64,000 nucleotides of DNA from Selenomonas sputigena_A (GTDB lineage: Bacteria; Bacillota; Negativicutes; Selenomonadales; Selenomonadaceae): positions 2,418,001 to 2,482,000 of the forward strand of contig NZ_CP194411.1 in the NCBI RefSeq assembly GCF_051603425.1, in the 5' to 3' direction. Made by a program: the position numbers and the translations under genes. A model generated the notes under the pieces. It did no database searches. It was given only the letters and a program-made list of their open reading frames with translations, and was not told the origin of the DNA. Numbering within the stretch: position 1 is the stretch's first letter; each line of letters begins with the position of its first letter. Below, one piece after another: positions 35,545-44,052 of the stretch.

Positions 35545-36174
35545 TCATTCACGGCTGGGACAGACCTCGGCGAGCGGACACTCACCGCAAAGCGGCCGCT
35601 TCGCCTTGCAGATGCGCCGCCCATGATAGATGAGCCAATGGTGCGCATCGCTCCACTTCTCACGCGGAATATTTTTCATCAGCCCCTTCTCGACCGCCAG
35701 CGGTGTTTCCCCCACAGCGAGCTTCAGGCGGTTCGCAATGCGAAAGACATGCGTGTCAACCGCAATGGCAGGGCGATGAAAGGCTACGCTCGAAACGACA
35801 TTCGCTGTCTTGCGTCCGACGCCGGGCAGCTTCAGCAGCGTCTCGTAATCCTCAGGAACCTCGCCGCCGAATTCTTCGACAAGCGTGCGGCATGTCGCCA
35901 TGATATTTTTTGCCTTGTTGCGAAAAAGCCCGCAGTCCTTTATCTCGTCTTCCAAGCCCGCAAGCCCAAGCGCAAGAACGGCCTCGGGTGTTGCCGCCTT
36001 CTTGAAGAGGCGTGCCGTCGTGATATTGACGCGCTTGTCCGTACACTGCGCCGAAAGAATGACAGCGACGAGCAGTTCGAAAGGATTGCTGAAAACGAGT
36101 TCGGGCTTTGCGCCGCGATACGTCTCCTCGAGAATTTCCAACTGCCTCTCGCGTATTTTTTTTGTAACGCGCAT
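35545..36174 (-). CDS. nth: Endonuclease III
   Basis: 209 residues. Bifunctional DNA glycosylase/AP lyase for oxidised pyrimidines. Catalytic Lys region LSAQCTDKRVN, helix-hairpin-helix LPGVGRKTANVV, catalytic Asp in VDTHVFRIANRL, and the [4Fe-4S] ligands in ICKAKRPLCGECPLAEVC. Complete. It lies 7 bp after the UPF0210 gene. Confidence 0.97.
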   Translation of the reverse strand: MRVTKKIRERQLEILEETYRGAKPELVFSNPFELLVAVILSAQCTDKRVNITTARLFKKAATPEAVLALGLAGLEDEIKDCGLFRNKAKNIMATCRTLVEEFGGEVPEDYETLLKLPGVGRKTANVVSSVAFHRPAIAVDTHVFRIANRLKLAVGETPLAVEKGLMKNIPREKWSDAHHWLIYHGRRICKAKRPLCGECPLAEVCPSRE

Positions 36175-36181
36175 CGTTCCC

Positions 36182-37543
36182 TCAATTCGTCAGGCTGCGC
36201 ACAGGGGCCGGGATACGTCCGCCGCGCGCGATAAACGACTCGGAGCTGAAAGCGTCGCGAACGGGCATGATGGGGCAGCGCCCAAGAAGGCCGCCCCATT
36301 CCACCTCTTCGCCGACCTTTCTTCCCGGTACCGGAATGATGCGTACCGCCGTCGTCTTATTGTTGACCATGCCGATGGCAGCCTCATCCGCGATTATGCC
36401 CGAAATCGTTGCCGCTGTCGTATCGCCCGCGACAGCAATCATATCAAGGCCGACGGAGCATACGCAGGTCATTGCCTCAAGCTTCTCGAGGGACAGGCTG
36501 CCGCGTGCCACAGCGTCAATCATGCCCGCATCCTCGCTCACAGGAATGAAGGCTCCAGAAAGCCCGCCGACATGCGAAGAAGCCATCAGCCCCCCCTTCT
36601 TCACCGCGTCATTCAGCAGGGCAAGCGCCGCCGTCGTCCCCGGCGCACCGCAGCTTTCAAGCCCCATCTCCTCAAGGATATGCGCCACACTGTCCCCCAC
36701 GGCCGACGTCGGCGCCAGGGAAAGGTCGATGATGCCGAAGGGAACGCCCAGGCGCTTCGAAGCTTCACGCGCCACGAGCTGTCCGACACGCGTAATCTTG
36801 AACGCCGTGCGCTTAATCATCTCGGCAACATCGGAGAAATCTCCGCCCTTAATTTCCTCAAGAGCGTGCTTCACAACACCTGGACCGCTGACCCCGACGC
36901 TTACGACCTTATCCGCCTCGGAAACACCATGGAAAGCACCTGCCATAAAGGGATTGTCCCCCGGCGCATTGCAGAAGATGACGAGCTTCGCACAGCCGAG
37001 AGCCGCCGTATCCCGCGTTAGTTCCGCCGTTCGCTTGATGATTTCCCCCATCTCCCGCACACAGTCCATATTGATGCCCGCCTTCGTCGAACCGAGATTG
37101 ACAGAGGAACAGACAAGATCCGTCGAGGCCAACGCCTGCGGTATGGAAGAAATCAGCACCTTGTCGCCGTGCGTATAGCCCTTTTCCACAAGTGCAGAAA
37201 AGCCGCCGATGAAATCTATGCCGATTTCCTTTGCCGCGCGGTCAAGCGCTTCCGCCACGGGAACAAAGGAGTCCGTCCTGCATGCATCGGCCGCAATGGC
37301 AATCGGCGTTACGGATACGCGTTTGTTGATGATGGGAATGCCATACTCCGCCTCAATGTCCTTGCCTGTCTGCACAAGAAACTCAGCCGAATTCGTAACC
37401 TTCTCGTACACATTGCGGCAGAACTGTTCGATATTCGGATGCGCACAGTCCCTAAGCGAAATCCCCATCGTAATCGTACGCACATCGAGCTTGTTCTCCG
37501 TAATCATACGGTTTGTTTCCAATATATCATCAATGGTAATCAC
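36182..37543 (-). CDS. PFL/UPF0210 (DUF711) family protein
   Basis: 453 residues. Family features: TIGISLRDCAHPNIEQFC near the start, NKRVSVTPIAIAADAC, SVGVSGPGVVKHAL and the C-terminal GRCPIMPVRDAFSSESFIAR. Structures of the family resemble pyruvate formate-lyase folds but the function is unknown. It is almost always found with the small ACT-domain protein encoded just upstream, as here (38 bp). Confidence 0.93.
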   Translation of the reverse strand: MITIDDILETNRMITENKLDVRTITMGISLRDCAHPNIEQFCRNVYEKVTNSAEFLVQTGKDIEAEYGIPIINKRVSVTPIAIAADACRTDSFVPVAEALDRAAKEIGIDFIGGFSALVEKGYTHGDKVLISSIPQALASTDLVCSSVNLGSTKAGINMDCVREMGEIIKRTAELTRDTAALGCAKLVIFCNAPGDNPFMAGAFHGVSEADKVVSVGVSGPGVVKHALEEIKGGDFSDVAEMIKRTAFKITRVGQLVAREASKRLGVPFGIIDLSLAPTSAVGDSVAHILEEMGLESCGAPGTTAALALLNDAVKKGGLMASSHVGGLSGAFIPVSEDAGMIDAVARGSLSLEKLEAMTCVCSVGLDMIAVAGDTTAATISGIIADEAAIGMVNNKTTAVRIIPVPGRKVGEEVEWGGLLGRCPIMPVRDAFSSESFIARGGRIPAPVRSLTN

Positions 37544-37581
37544 GGCAAAGCCTCCCTTGAAGCATAAATTCCTGTAGAAAA

Positions 37582-37851
37582 TCAGATTTTGTGCATGGCA
37601 TTGAAGATGTCCTCATGCTGTGTCTTGATTTCAACACCAAGCGTTTTGCCTTTTTCCTCCAGCAGCTTCCGCACAATAGAAAGCTCGATCTTGCTTCCTT
37701 CCATATCGGCAATCATGACCATATTGAAGAAGCCGTCCATGATATTTTGGTTAATGCTCAGGATATTGACGCCGTTCTCCGCCAGGAGCGTGCTCACTGC
37801 CGCAATAATGCCCACGCTGTCCTTGCCGACAATAGTCACCACGATTTTCAT
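37582..37851 (-). CDS. ACT-domain protein, UPF0237
   Basis: 89 residues, a single ACT domain: KIVVTIVGKDSVGIIAAVST, NILSINQNIMDGFFNMVMI. A probable small-molecule (amino acid) sensor working with the UPF0210 protein downstream. ATG 37851 follows GAGGGG. First gene of an operon that runs to the UPF0158 gene at 32576. Confidence 0.92.
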   Translation of the reverse strand: MKIVVTIVGKDSVGIIAAVSTLLAENGVNILSINQNIMDGFFNMVMIADMEGSKIELSIVRKLLEEKGKTLGVEIKTQHEDIFNAMHKI

Positions 37852-37918
37852 TCTGCAACCCCTCATTTCTGCAGGAAGCAGCTATAAAGCCGCCTCCGCT
37901 GGATGATATTGTTTCCTC

Positions 37919-37947
37919 ATTATATCAGCCGCCAAGGGAAAATCCAA
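37919..37947 (-). promoter_or_regulatory. Promoter of the ACT-UPF0210-nth-argA-aroF-tyrA operon
   Basis: TTGGAT, 17-bp spacer, TATAAT on the minus strand, 68 bp before the ACT gene. Confidence 0.7.
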
Positions 37948-37967
37948 GGGGGGGCGAGTATATCAAA

Positions 37968-37996
37968 TTGTTTTTTCTTCCGGTTTCCTATATAAT
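37968..37996 (+). promoter_or_regulatory. Promoter for dat
   Basis: TTGTTT, 17-bp spacer, TATAAT on the plus strand, 40 bp before the dat start; divergent from the operon promoter on the other strand. Confidence 0.65.
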
Positions 37997-38035
37997 TAAC
38001 AAAGGATATCCACATCTATTAAGGAGGTCTTCTTC

Positions 38036-38896
38036 TTGAAGGAACTCAGTTTTTCCAACGACCATTTTTTCACGCCGGGCGAAGCCCAGATCGATGTCGA
38101 GGATCGCGGCTACCAATTCGGTGACGGCATTTACGAGGTCACGCATGTCTACAATGGCCGACTTTTCGCCTTTGACCGCCACCTTGCACGCTTTCGCCGT
38201 TCCATGCGCGAAATGCACATTCCCATCACCTACATGGACGAGGAGCTTACAGCCATCCATAAGGACATCATCGAAAAAAGCGGTATAAAGAACGGCGCCA
38301 TCTACTTCCAAATAACGCGCGGCACGGCTCCGCGCGCATTCACCTTCCCTGGACGCGCCACACCGCATCTTTCCATGACGATACGCGAGAGCGAACCGAA
38401 CCGCGCATGGCAGGAAAAAGGCATCTCGCTCGCGCTCGTCGAGGACATCCGTTGGCTGCGCTGCGACATCAAATCCCTGAACCTGCTCGGCGCCGTATTC
38501 GCCAAAGAAAAAGCCAAGGCCGAGGGCTGTGAGGAAGCCTTGCTCTACCGTAAGGACACGGGACTTGTCACCGAAGGTGCGAGCAGCACCTTCTTCCTCG
38601 TAAAGGACGGCGTCCTCTGGACGCATCCTCTCGATCATCTCATCCTGCCCGGCGTTACGCGTGCGCTCATCATCGAGGAATGTGCCAAAGAGCTCGGCCT
38701 GGCCGTCATAGAAAAGACCTTCACGCCGGAATTTGCCCAGGGCGCGGACGAAGCTTTCGAGGCGAGTACGAGCCTTGAAATCACACCGGTCATCAAGATT
38801 GGCGACAAGAAGATCGGCTCGGGCAGCCCCGGTGAGATCACGAAAAAAATCATGGCTTCCTTTCAGAAGCTTATCCAAAAAGAATGTTTTTCCTAA
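38036..38896 (+). CDS. dat: D-amino acid aminotransferase (TTG start)
   Basis: 286 residues, fold-type IV PLP enzyme. DRGYQFGDGIYEV, the PLP lysine in RCDIKSLNLLGAV, TEGASSTFFLV and LPGVTRALIIE are typical of D-alanine transaminase, which makes D-glutamate from D-alanine. AAGGAGGTC lies before TTG 38036. A branched-chain aminotransferase is less likely given the length and motifs. With murI, the cell has two routes to D-Glu. Confidence 0.9.
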   Translation: MKELSFSNDHFFTPGEAQIDVEDRGYQFGDGIYEVTHVYNGRLFAFDRHLARFRRSMREMHIPITYMDEELTAIHKDIIEKSGIKNGAIYFQITRGTAPRAFTFPGRATPHLSMTIRESEPNRAWQEKGISLALVEDIRWLRCDIKSLNLLGAVFAKEKAKAEGCEEALLYRKDTGLVTEGASSTFFLVKDGVLWTHPLDHLILPGVTRALIIEECAKELGLAVIEKTFTPEFAQGADEAFEASTSLEITPVIKIGDKKIGSGSPGEITKKIMASFQKLIQKECFS

Positions 38897-38994
38897 AATT
38901 TCCCCTGAAACAAGACGGATAAAACACTGCTCTCGCCCCTTACGGCAAAATTTTCCGGCTATTGGAAAAAACCTGTTAAAATATCAAGTTTTCA

Positions 38995-39023
38995 TTGACA
39001 ATATCCAAATTAGTACCTATACT
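38995..39023 (+). promoter_or_regulatory. Strong promoter for oadA
   Basis: TTGACA, 17-bp spacer, TATACT, 60 bp before the oadA ATG. Confidence 0.85.
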
Positions 39024-39083
39024 TGTACTTGAAGCAAATACATCAGGTTTATGGTAGTATAACCCGAAGGAGTGTGTTTTTTT

Positions 39084-40478
39084 ATGGCAAAAAAGGTAAA
39101 AATCACAGAAACTGTACTTCGCGACGGTCACCAGTCCCTGTGTGCGACGCGCATGCATTACTCCCAGATGGAGCCGATGCTGGCAGCACTCGACAAAATC
39201 GGCTACAACTCGTTGGAAGCATGGGGCGGCGCGACCTTTGATACCTGCCTTCGTTTCCTCGATGAAGATCCGTGGGAGAGGCTCGACAAGCTCAAGGCTC
39301 GTCTCAAGACCCCGATTCAGATGCTGCTCCGCGGACAGAACCTGCTCGGCTACAACCACTATTCCGACGATGTCGTCAAGAAGTTCGTCGAGAAGGCATC
39401 CGAGCACGGCATGGGCGTGTTCCGCATCTTCGACGCGCTGAACGACGTACGCAACCTCAAGACGGCGATCAACGCCGCTCTCGGCTGCAAGGAAAAGCCG
39501 CATGTACAGGGCTGCCTCGTCTATACACTGAGCCCCTACCATACGAACGAAGTCTTCGTCGACCTTTCCAAGAAGCTGCAGGAAATGGGCTGCCATTCCG
39601 TCTGCATCAAGGATATGTCCGGCCTTTTGAAACCGTATGTCGCTGAAGACCTCGTGAAGAAGCTCAAGGCGGCGCTCGACATCCCCATCCAGCTCCATAC
39701 GCACTACACGTCCGGATTCGGCAGCATGACGTACATGAAGGCAATCGAGGCAGGCGTCGACACCGTCGACTGCGCGCTCTCGCCATTCGCCCTCGATACG
39801 TCCCAGCCCTGCACGGAGACGATGGTCGCCGCTCTCGAAGGCACGCCGTTTGACACGGGTCTTGACCGTCAGGCCATGACGCCGATCGCGAAGCACTTCC
39901 TCCAGGTCAAGCAGGATCTGATCAAAGAATTCAACCTCAAGGGCTATTTCGATGTCAACCCGAACGTCATCGACTTCCAGATCCCGGGCGGCATGCTCTC
40001 GAACCTGGCGAACCAGCTCAAGGAGCAGGGCATGGAGGACAAGTTCCAGGATCTCCTCGACGAGATGCCGCGCGTGCGCGAAGATGTCGGTTATCCGCCG
40101 CTCGTCACGCCGTCCAGCCAGATCGTCGGCACGATGGCTACGTTCAACGTCATGACGGGCGAGCGCTACAAGATCGTTCCGAAGGAATTCAAAGACCTCG
40201 CTCGCGGCAAGTTTGGCAAGCCGCCGGTGGAAGTCAGCCACGAGTACCTCACGAAGACGCTCGGCATCCCCGAGAGCGAGATCATCACAGACATCGTTGC
40301 AGAAGATGCGAAGGCTCCGAAACTCGCAGACTTCGAGAAGGAAATGAAGGCAAAGGGCTTCCTCAACCCGACGGAAGAGGATATCCTCTCCTACGCGCTC
40401 TTCCCGCAGGTCGCGGAAGAGTTCTTCAAGAAGCACTACACGCCGATGAACGCTTACGATATGTCCCACAAGGCATAA
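39084..40478 (+). CDS. oadA: Carboxyltransferase alpha subunit (oxaloacetate decarboxylase/transcarboxylase 5S type), no biotin domain
   Basis: 464 residues. ETVLRDGHQSLCATRM, the carbamylated-lysine region CIKDMSG and the metal site QLHTHYTSG belong to the carboxyltransferase domain of OadA, PycB and the transcarboxylase 5S subunit. It ends at ~464, so the biotinyl domain found in many OadA proteins must be on another protein. Which acceptor reaction it serves cannot be told from one subunit. ATG 39084 has GAAGGAG upstream. Codons are strongly biased to C/G endings (AAG, CTC, ATC), unlike its neighbours, which suggests very high expression. It stands alone between its own promoter and terminator. 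Confidence 0.88.
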   Translation: MAKKVKITETVLRDGHQSLCATRMHYSQMEPMLAALDKIGYNSLEAWGGATFDTCLRFLDEDPWERLDKLKARLKTPIQMLLRGQNLLGYNHYSDDVVKKFVEKASEHGMGVFRIFDALNDVRNLKTAINAALGCKEKPHVQGCLVYTLSPYHTNEVFVDLSKKLQEMGCHSVCIKDMSGLLKPYVAEDLVKKLKAALDIPIQLHTHYTSGFGSMTYMKAIEAGVDTVDCALSPFALDTSQPCTETMVAALEGTPFDTGLDRQAMTPIAKHFLQVKQDLIKEFNLKGYFDVNPNVIDFQIPGGMLSNLANQLKEQGMEDKFQDLLDEMPRVREDVGYPPLVTPSSQIVGTMATFNVMTGERYKIVPKEFKDLARGKFGKPPVEVSHEYLTKTLGIPESEIITDIVAEDAKAPKLADFEKEMKAKGFLNPTEEDILSYALFPQVAEEFFKKHYTPMNAYDMSHKA

Positions 40479-40485
40479 CGACACT

Positions 40486-40520
40486 AAAAAAGAACGCCCC
40501 GCATGAGGGCGTTCTTTTTT
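40486..40520 (+). terminator. Terminator after oadA
   Basis: Perfect 14-bp stem (AAAAAAGAACGCCC and complement), 7-nt loop, T6 run. Confidence 0.93.
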
Positions 40521-40610
40521 TACGGGAATTTTCGCACGACATCTTTTTCCTGCATACAGCAGTTTCCTTGTTTCCATGAGATGCCCCGCTGTTTTCATGC
40601 CAGCCTGAAT

Positions 40611-42257
40611 TCAGCGAAAGAAAATCGACTTGCCAATAAACTCGCGCAGCAAAGAATTATTCGGTATATCATATTCATCCGTGATTTCAGCAAAACAACG
40701 GCAAAAATCCAACAAACGGTTTGCTTTCGCATATTCCGGCACATCGTGCGGCACCATTTCAAGAAGGGGCATTGCATAGCGTTTCAATACAGCGAGCTCA
40801 TATATGAGAGCCGAATTGAACATCACATCGGCTTCTTCCTGGAACGGGAAAATATTTTTCTCCTCGCCCGCGCGCACATCAGGCCATTGGCGCAGTGTTT
40901 TCAATGCGTAGGCGCCGCGGAACTGATAGTCGCGCACCATGCGCCGCAAAAGACGCGCGTCTGTCGTCGGTATGCGGTTATGCGCATCTATATTGAGCTG
41001 CGTCAAGGCGCTGATATAGATCTTGTATTTCTTGCTGCGCGGCACGGACGCGGTCAACACCTCATTAAGCCCATGAATCCCTTCCAGAATCAGCGGCGTA
41101 TGCGGTGCAACGGAAAGACGCTCCGTACCGGCCTCACGTTTTCCCGTAAGAAAATTATAGTGCGGCAGGATAACCTCTTCCCCATTCAGGAGACGCACGA
41201 GATGATCGTTGAAGAGTTCGACATCGAGCGCGCCGATGTTCTCGAAATCATATTCCCCCTTCTCATTGAGGGGCGTATCTTCCCAATTGCGGAAATAGTC
41301 ATCGAGTGAAATGGAAATCGGCTCTATGCCGTTCACCCGCAGTTGGATGCGCAGACGCTGGGCAAACGAAGTCTTTCCTGAAGACGACGGACCGGCGATG
41401 AGCACAAGACGCAGTTCGTCAATATTCTCTGCGATATGATCGGCAATTTCGGCGATTTTTTTCTCATGCAGCGCCTCGGAGACATGGATGATATCGGCGA
41501 TCTCGCCGCGCCTTATATATCGGTTGAGATCGGGCACATAATCGCAGCGCAGGATCCTCGCCCACTTCTCCGCTTCCATGAGGATTCCGCCAAACTTCGG
41601 CTGCGGCACAAATGCGGGAAGCGTCTCCGGATCGCTTGGTTCCGGCGTACGTAGGAGCACTCCTCCCGGCATAGCATCCAGTGCAAATTTGCCAAGCTTT
41701 CCTGTCTCCGGCACCATCGGGCCGAAAAGATAATCATAAAACTCACCGCAATAATAAATACTCGCTTTTTCCGAATCAAGCGCCATAACGAGGTTTGCCT
41801 TCTCAATCTGCTCCGACTTTTTGAAGAGTTGTACAACCTCCTCGCGCTGCAGCTGTTTCTTGACAATAGGACGGTTCTCGGCAACGATATCCTTCATGCG
41901 CTTTTCTATCGCCTCTGCTAGGATCGCCACGGATGATCCATGCATCTGCTGCAGAGTGCAGTAAAGCCCCTTGTGCGCGGTAAACTGCACGACGACCTCA
42001 ACCTCAGGATAAAGCTCCCGTACGGCAAGAATCAAAAGAAACACAACGGAACGGCGATAGATGCGTCGGCCAAACTCGCTCCGCGTATCCACAAACTCGA
42101 TCGTGCGGAACTCTCCAACCTCGGACTGCAAATCGCGCAGCACATGATCGACAAGAGCCGCCACAATCAGCGGTTCCCCCTCCCGCTGCGCCTCTTCCGC
42201 CAATTCCTCCAATGTCATATCCGGCGGAATATTCTTTGCGCCTCGCTCTATACGCAT
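40611..42257 (-). CDS. Uridine kinase-like nucleoside kinase with long N-terminal domain
   Basis: 548 residues. The C-terminal half is a P-loop kinase of the uridine kinase/phosphoribulokinase family (LIAGPSSSGKTSFAQRL, SLDDYFRNWEDTP, ILEGIHGLNEVL, RRMVRDYQFRG). The N-terminal ~270 residues resemble the ThrRS/TGS-type region (ARRIYRRSVVFLL-like segment, HKGLYCTLQQMHGSSVA). The combination is a known Firmicute arrangement of unclear substrate. ATG 42257 follows GGGAGGG; the ATG five codons upstream overlaps that site. Confidence 0.85.
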   Translation of the reverse strand: MRIERGAKNIPPDMTLEELAEEAQREGEPLIVAALVDHVLRDLQSEVGEFRTIEFVDTRSEFGRRIYRRSVVFLLILAVRELYPEVEVVVQFTAHKGLYCTLQQMHGSSVAILAEAIEKRMKDIVAENRPIVKKQLQREEVVQLFKKSEQIEKANLVMALDSEKASIYYCGEFYDYLFGPMVPETGKLGKFALDAMPGGVLLRTPEPSDPETLPAFVPQPKFGGILMEAEKWARILRCDYVPDLNRYIRRGEIADIIHVSEALHEKKIAEIADHIAENIDELRLVLIAGPSSSGKTSFAQRLRIQLRVNGIEPISISLDDYFRNWEDTPLNEKGEYDFENIGALDVELFNDHLVRLLNGEEVILPHYNFLTGKREAGTERLSVAPHTPLILEGIHGLNEVLTASVPRSKKYKIYISALTQLNIDAHNRIPTTDARLLRRMVRDYQFRGAYALKTLRQWPDVRAGEEKNIFPFQEEADVMFNSALIYELAVLKRYAMPLLEMVPHDVPEYAKANRLLDFCRCFAEITDEYDIPNNSLLREFIGKSIFFR

Positions 42258-42280
42258 AACTTTCCCTCCCATGAACCATG

Positions 42281-42330
42281 AAAAAAGAAAAGGCTGAAAC
42301 GATACGCCTAAAAGCGTCCGTTTTCAGCCC
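42281..42330 (-). terminator. Terminator of the phosphate-transport pair
   Basis: On the minus strand GGCTGAAAACG pairs with CGTTTCAGCC (one bulge) across a ~17-nt loop, followed by TTTTCTTTTTT, 9 bp after the pit stop. Confidence 0.85.
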
Positions 42331-42338
42331 ACGATTCC

Positions 42339-43334
42339 CTAAAACACCCAAAGGACAATTTGATAAGCCAAGGCTCCCATGATTGCCGTACACGGTATTG
42401 TCAACACCCAGGCTGCCAGCATCTGTTGCGCCACACCCCAGCGCACCGCACGGATACGCTTTGCCGTACCAACCCCCATGATGGAGCCGGAAACGACATG
42501 GGTCGTACTGACAGGCAAATGCAGGAGCGTCGCCGAAAAAATCACGATGGACGAATTGAGATCCGCCGCAAAGCCGCTGATGGGCTCCAACTTGAAAATC
42601 TTGCCGCCAATCGTGCGTATGATACGCCAGCCGCCAACCGCAGTACCGCAAGCCATCGCCGCCGCGCAGAGAAATTTTACATAGTCCGGGACCTCGAAGG
42701 TGGAAATATAGCCACCGGAAAGAAGCGCCAGCGTGATGATGCCCATGGACTTCTGAGCGTCGTTCGAGCCATGGGAGAAAGCCATTGCTGCCGCCGAAAG
42801 GATCTGCATTTTTTTGAACCGCCCATTCAGGACGGAAGGAGCAAACTTCCCGAAAACAATGAACAGGATGGTCATAACAATGAATCCCGTCGCTATAGCA
42901 ATCACCGGCGAAGCAATCAGCGAGAGCACGATCTTCCCTATGCCCATAAAATTCAAACCGTCCGACCCTGTCGAAACGAGAACAGCGCCGATGATGCCGC
43001 CGACCATCGCATGAGAGGAGCTGCTGGGCATCGCAACATACCAAGTGAAAAGATTCCAGACGATCGAACCAACCAAGGCTGCAATGATGACGTGCTCATC
43101 AACCATCTCCGCACTCGCAACAATATCGCCGCCGATCGTCTTCGCAACCCCGGTACTGTAAATAGCTCCCACGAAATTCAGAAAGGCCGCCATGATAATG
43201 GCATTGGCCGGCTTTATGGCGCGTGTCGAAACAGATGTAGCGATAGCGTTGGCTGTATCGTGAAAGCCGTTGATAAAATCAAAAATCAAAGCCAGCACGA
43301 TGACTGTCAAAATCAGAAATTGCAGCTCAGGCAT
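42339..43334 (-). CDS. pit: PiT-family inorganic phosphate transporter
   Basis: 331 residues, about ten membrane helices. Duplicated PiT signatures are present: NGFHDTANAIATSV near the start and AFSHGSNDAQKSMG in the middle. Cation-coupled low-affinity phosphate (or metal-phosphate) uptake. Overlaps the upstream DUF47 gene by 8 bp. Confidence 0.93.
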   Translation of the reverse strand: MPELQFLILTVIVLALIFDFINGFHDTANAIATSVSTRAIKPANAIIMAAFLNFVGAIYSTGVAKTIGGDIVASAEMVDEHVIIAALVGSIVWNLFTWYVAMPSSSSHAMVGGIIGAVLVSTGSDGLNFMGIGKIVLSLIASPVIAIATGFIVMTILFIVFGKFAPSVLNGRFKKMQILSAAAMAFSHGSNDAQKSMGIITLALLSGGYISTFEVPDYVKFLCAAAMACGTAVGGWRIIRTIGGKIFKLEPISGFAADLNSSIVIFSATLLHLPVSTTHVVSGSIMGVGTAKRIRAVRWGVAQQMLAAWVLTIPCTAIMGALAYQIVLWVF

Positions 43335-43953
43335 ATTTCATTACCACGCCGCGCACCATGTCCGCAATTTTTTCGCAATGGTCAAGCGTGTCCTCCAGAT
43401 ATTCCAAGAGATCCTTCCACTTGATGAGCTCGATCGGATTTTTGACATCCTCAAAAAGATTCGCGACCTCGTTGCGAAAAACACGATCGCCCTCACTCTC
43501 AAGATTGCTGATGCGATGCGTACACTTCAAAATTTCATTCTGGTTCTTCTTCACGTGCTTGAGGAGTCTGAATGCCTTCATCATTTCCTCTGTGCACTCA
43601 ATGAGGAGCTTCGAGAGTGCAATCGCGCTGTCCTTCACGTCTCCAATATGGTACATGACGACACGCTGCAAGGTTCCCTGCAGGAAATCCACGCCGTCGT
43701 CGAGGCCATTGGCAAGGGCATAGATATCCTCGCGGTCAATCGGCGTAATGAACGTCTGGTTCAATTTGTCAATGATCCTGTCGTTGACCGCATCAGCCTC
43801 ATGCTCCAGGTCAATGATCTCGCGCATTTTCTCCTCGGCCTTGCTGTAATCCTGCATGACCTCATCCATCATCACAGCACATTTATGGAAGTACTTAGCA
43901 CTTTCGAGGAACAGGTCAAAAAACTCTGAGTCCTTGTGCTTGAAATTAAACAT
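43327..43953 (-). CDS. DUF47/PhoU-like Pit accessory protein
   Basis: 208 residues, all-helical, no membrane segment. Typical of the YkaA/DUF47 group: MDEVMQDYSKAEEKMREIIDLEHEADAVND and ESEGDRVFRNEVANLFE. Thought to gate or regulate the PiT partner encoded next. The pair overlaps and shares a terminator. Confidence 0.92.
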   Translation of the reverse strand: MFNFKHKDSEFFDLFLESAKYFHKCAVMMDEVMQDYSKAEEKMREIIDLEHEADAVNDRIIDKLNQTFITPIDREDIYALANGLDDGVDFLQGTLQRVVMYHIGDVKDSAIALSKLLIECTEEMMKAFRLLKHVKKNQNEILKCTHRISNLESEGDRVFRNEVANLFEDVKNPIELIKWKDLLEYLEDTLDHCEKIADMVRGVVMKYA

Positions 43954-44052
43954 TTGCTGCCTCCCAGAACACGATACCTCTGCTCTTTCGTATCAACTAT
44001 ATCATCATTTTTCTGATAGGGCAATATCTTATTGGGAAATAGGTGCAAATGC

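Noticed and set aside
38976..40598. 540-codon minus-strand frame opposite oadA
   Set aside because: Arises from the strong codon bias of oadA; no recognisable domain and no ribosome site.
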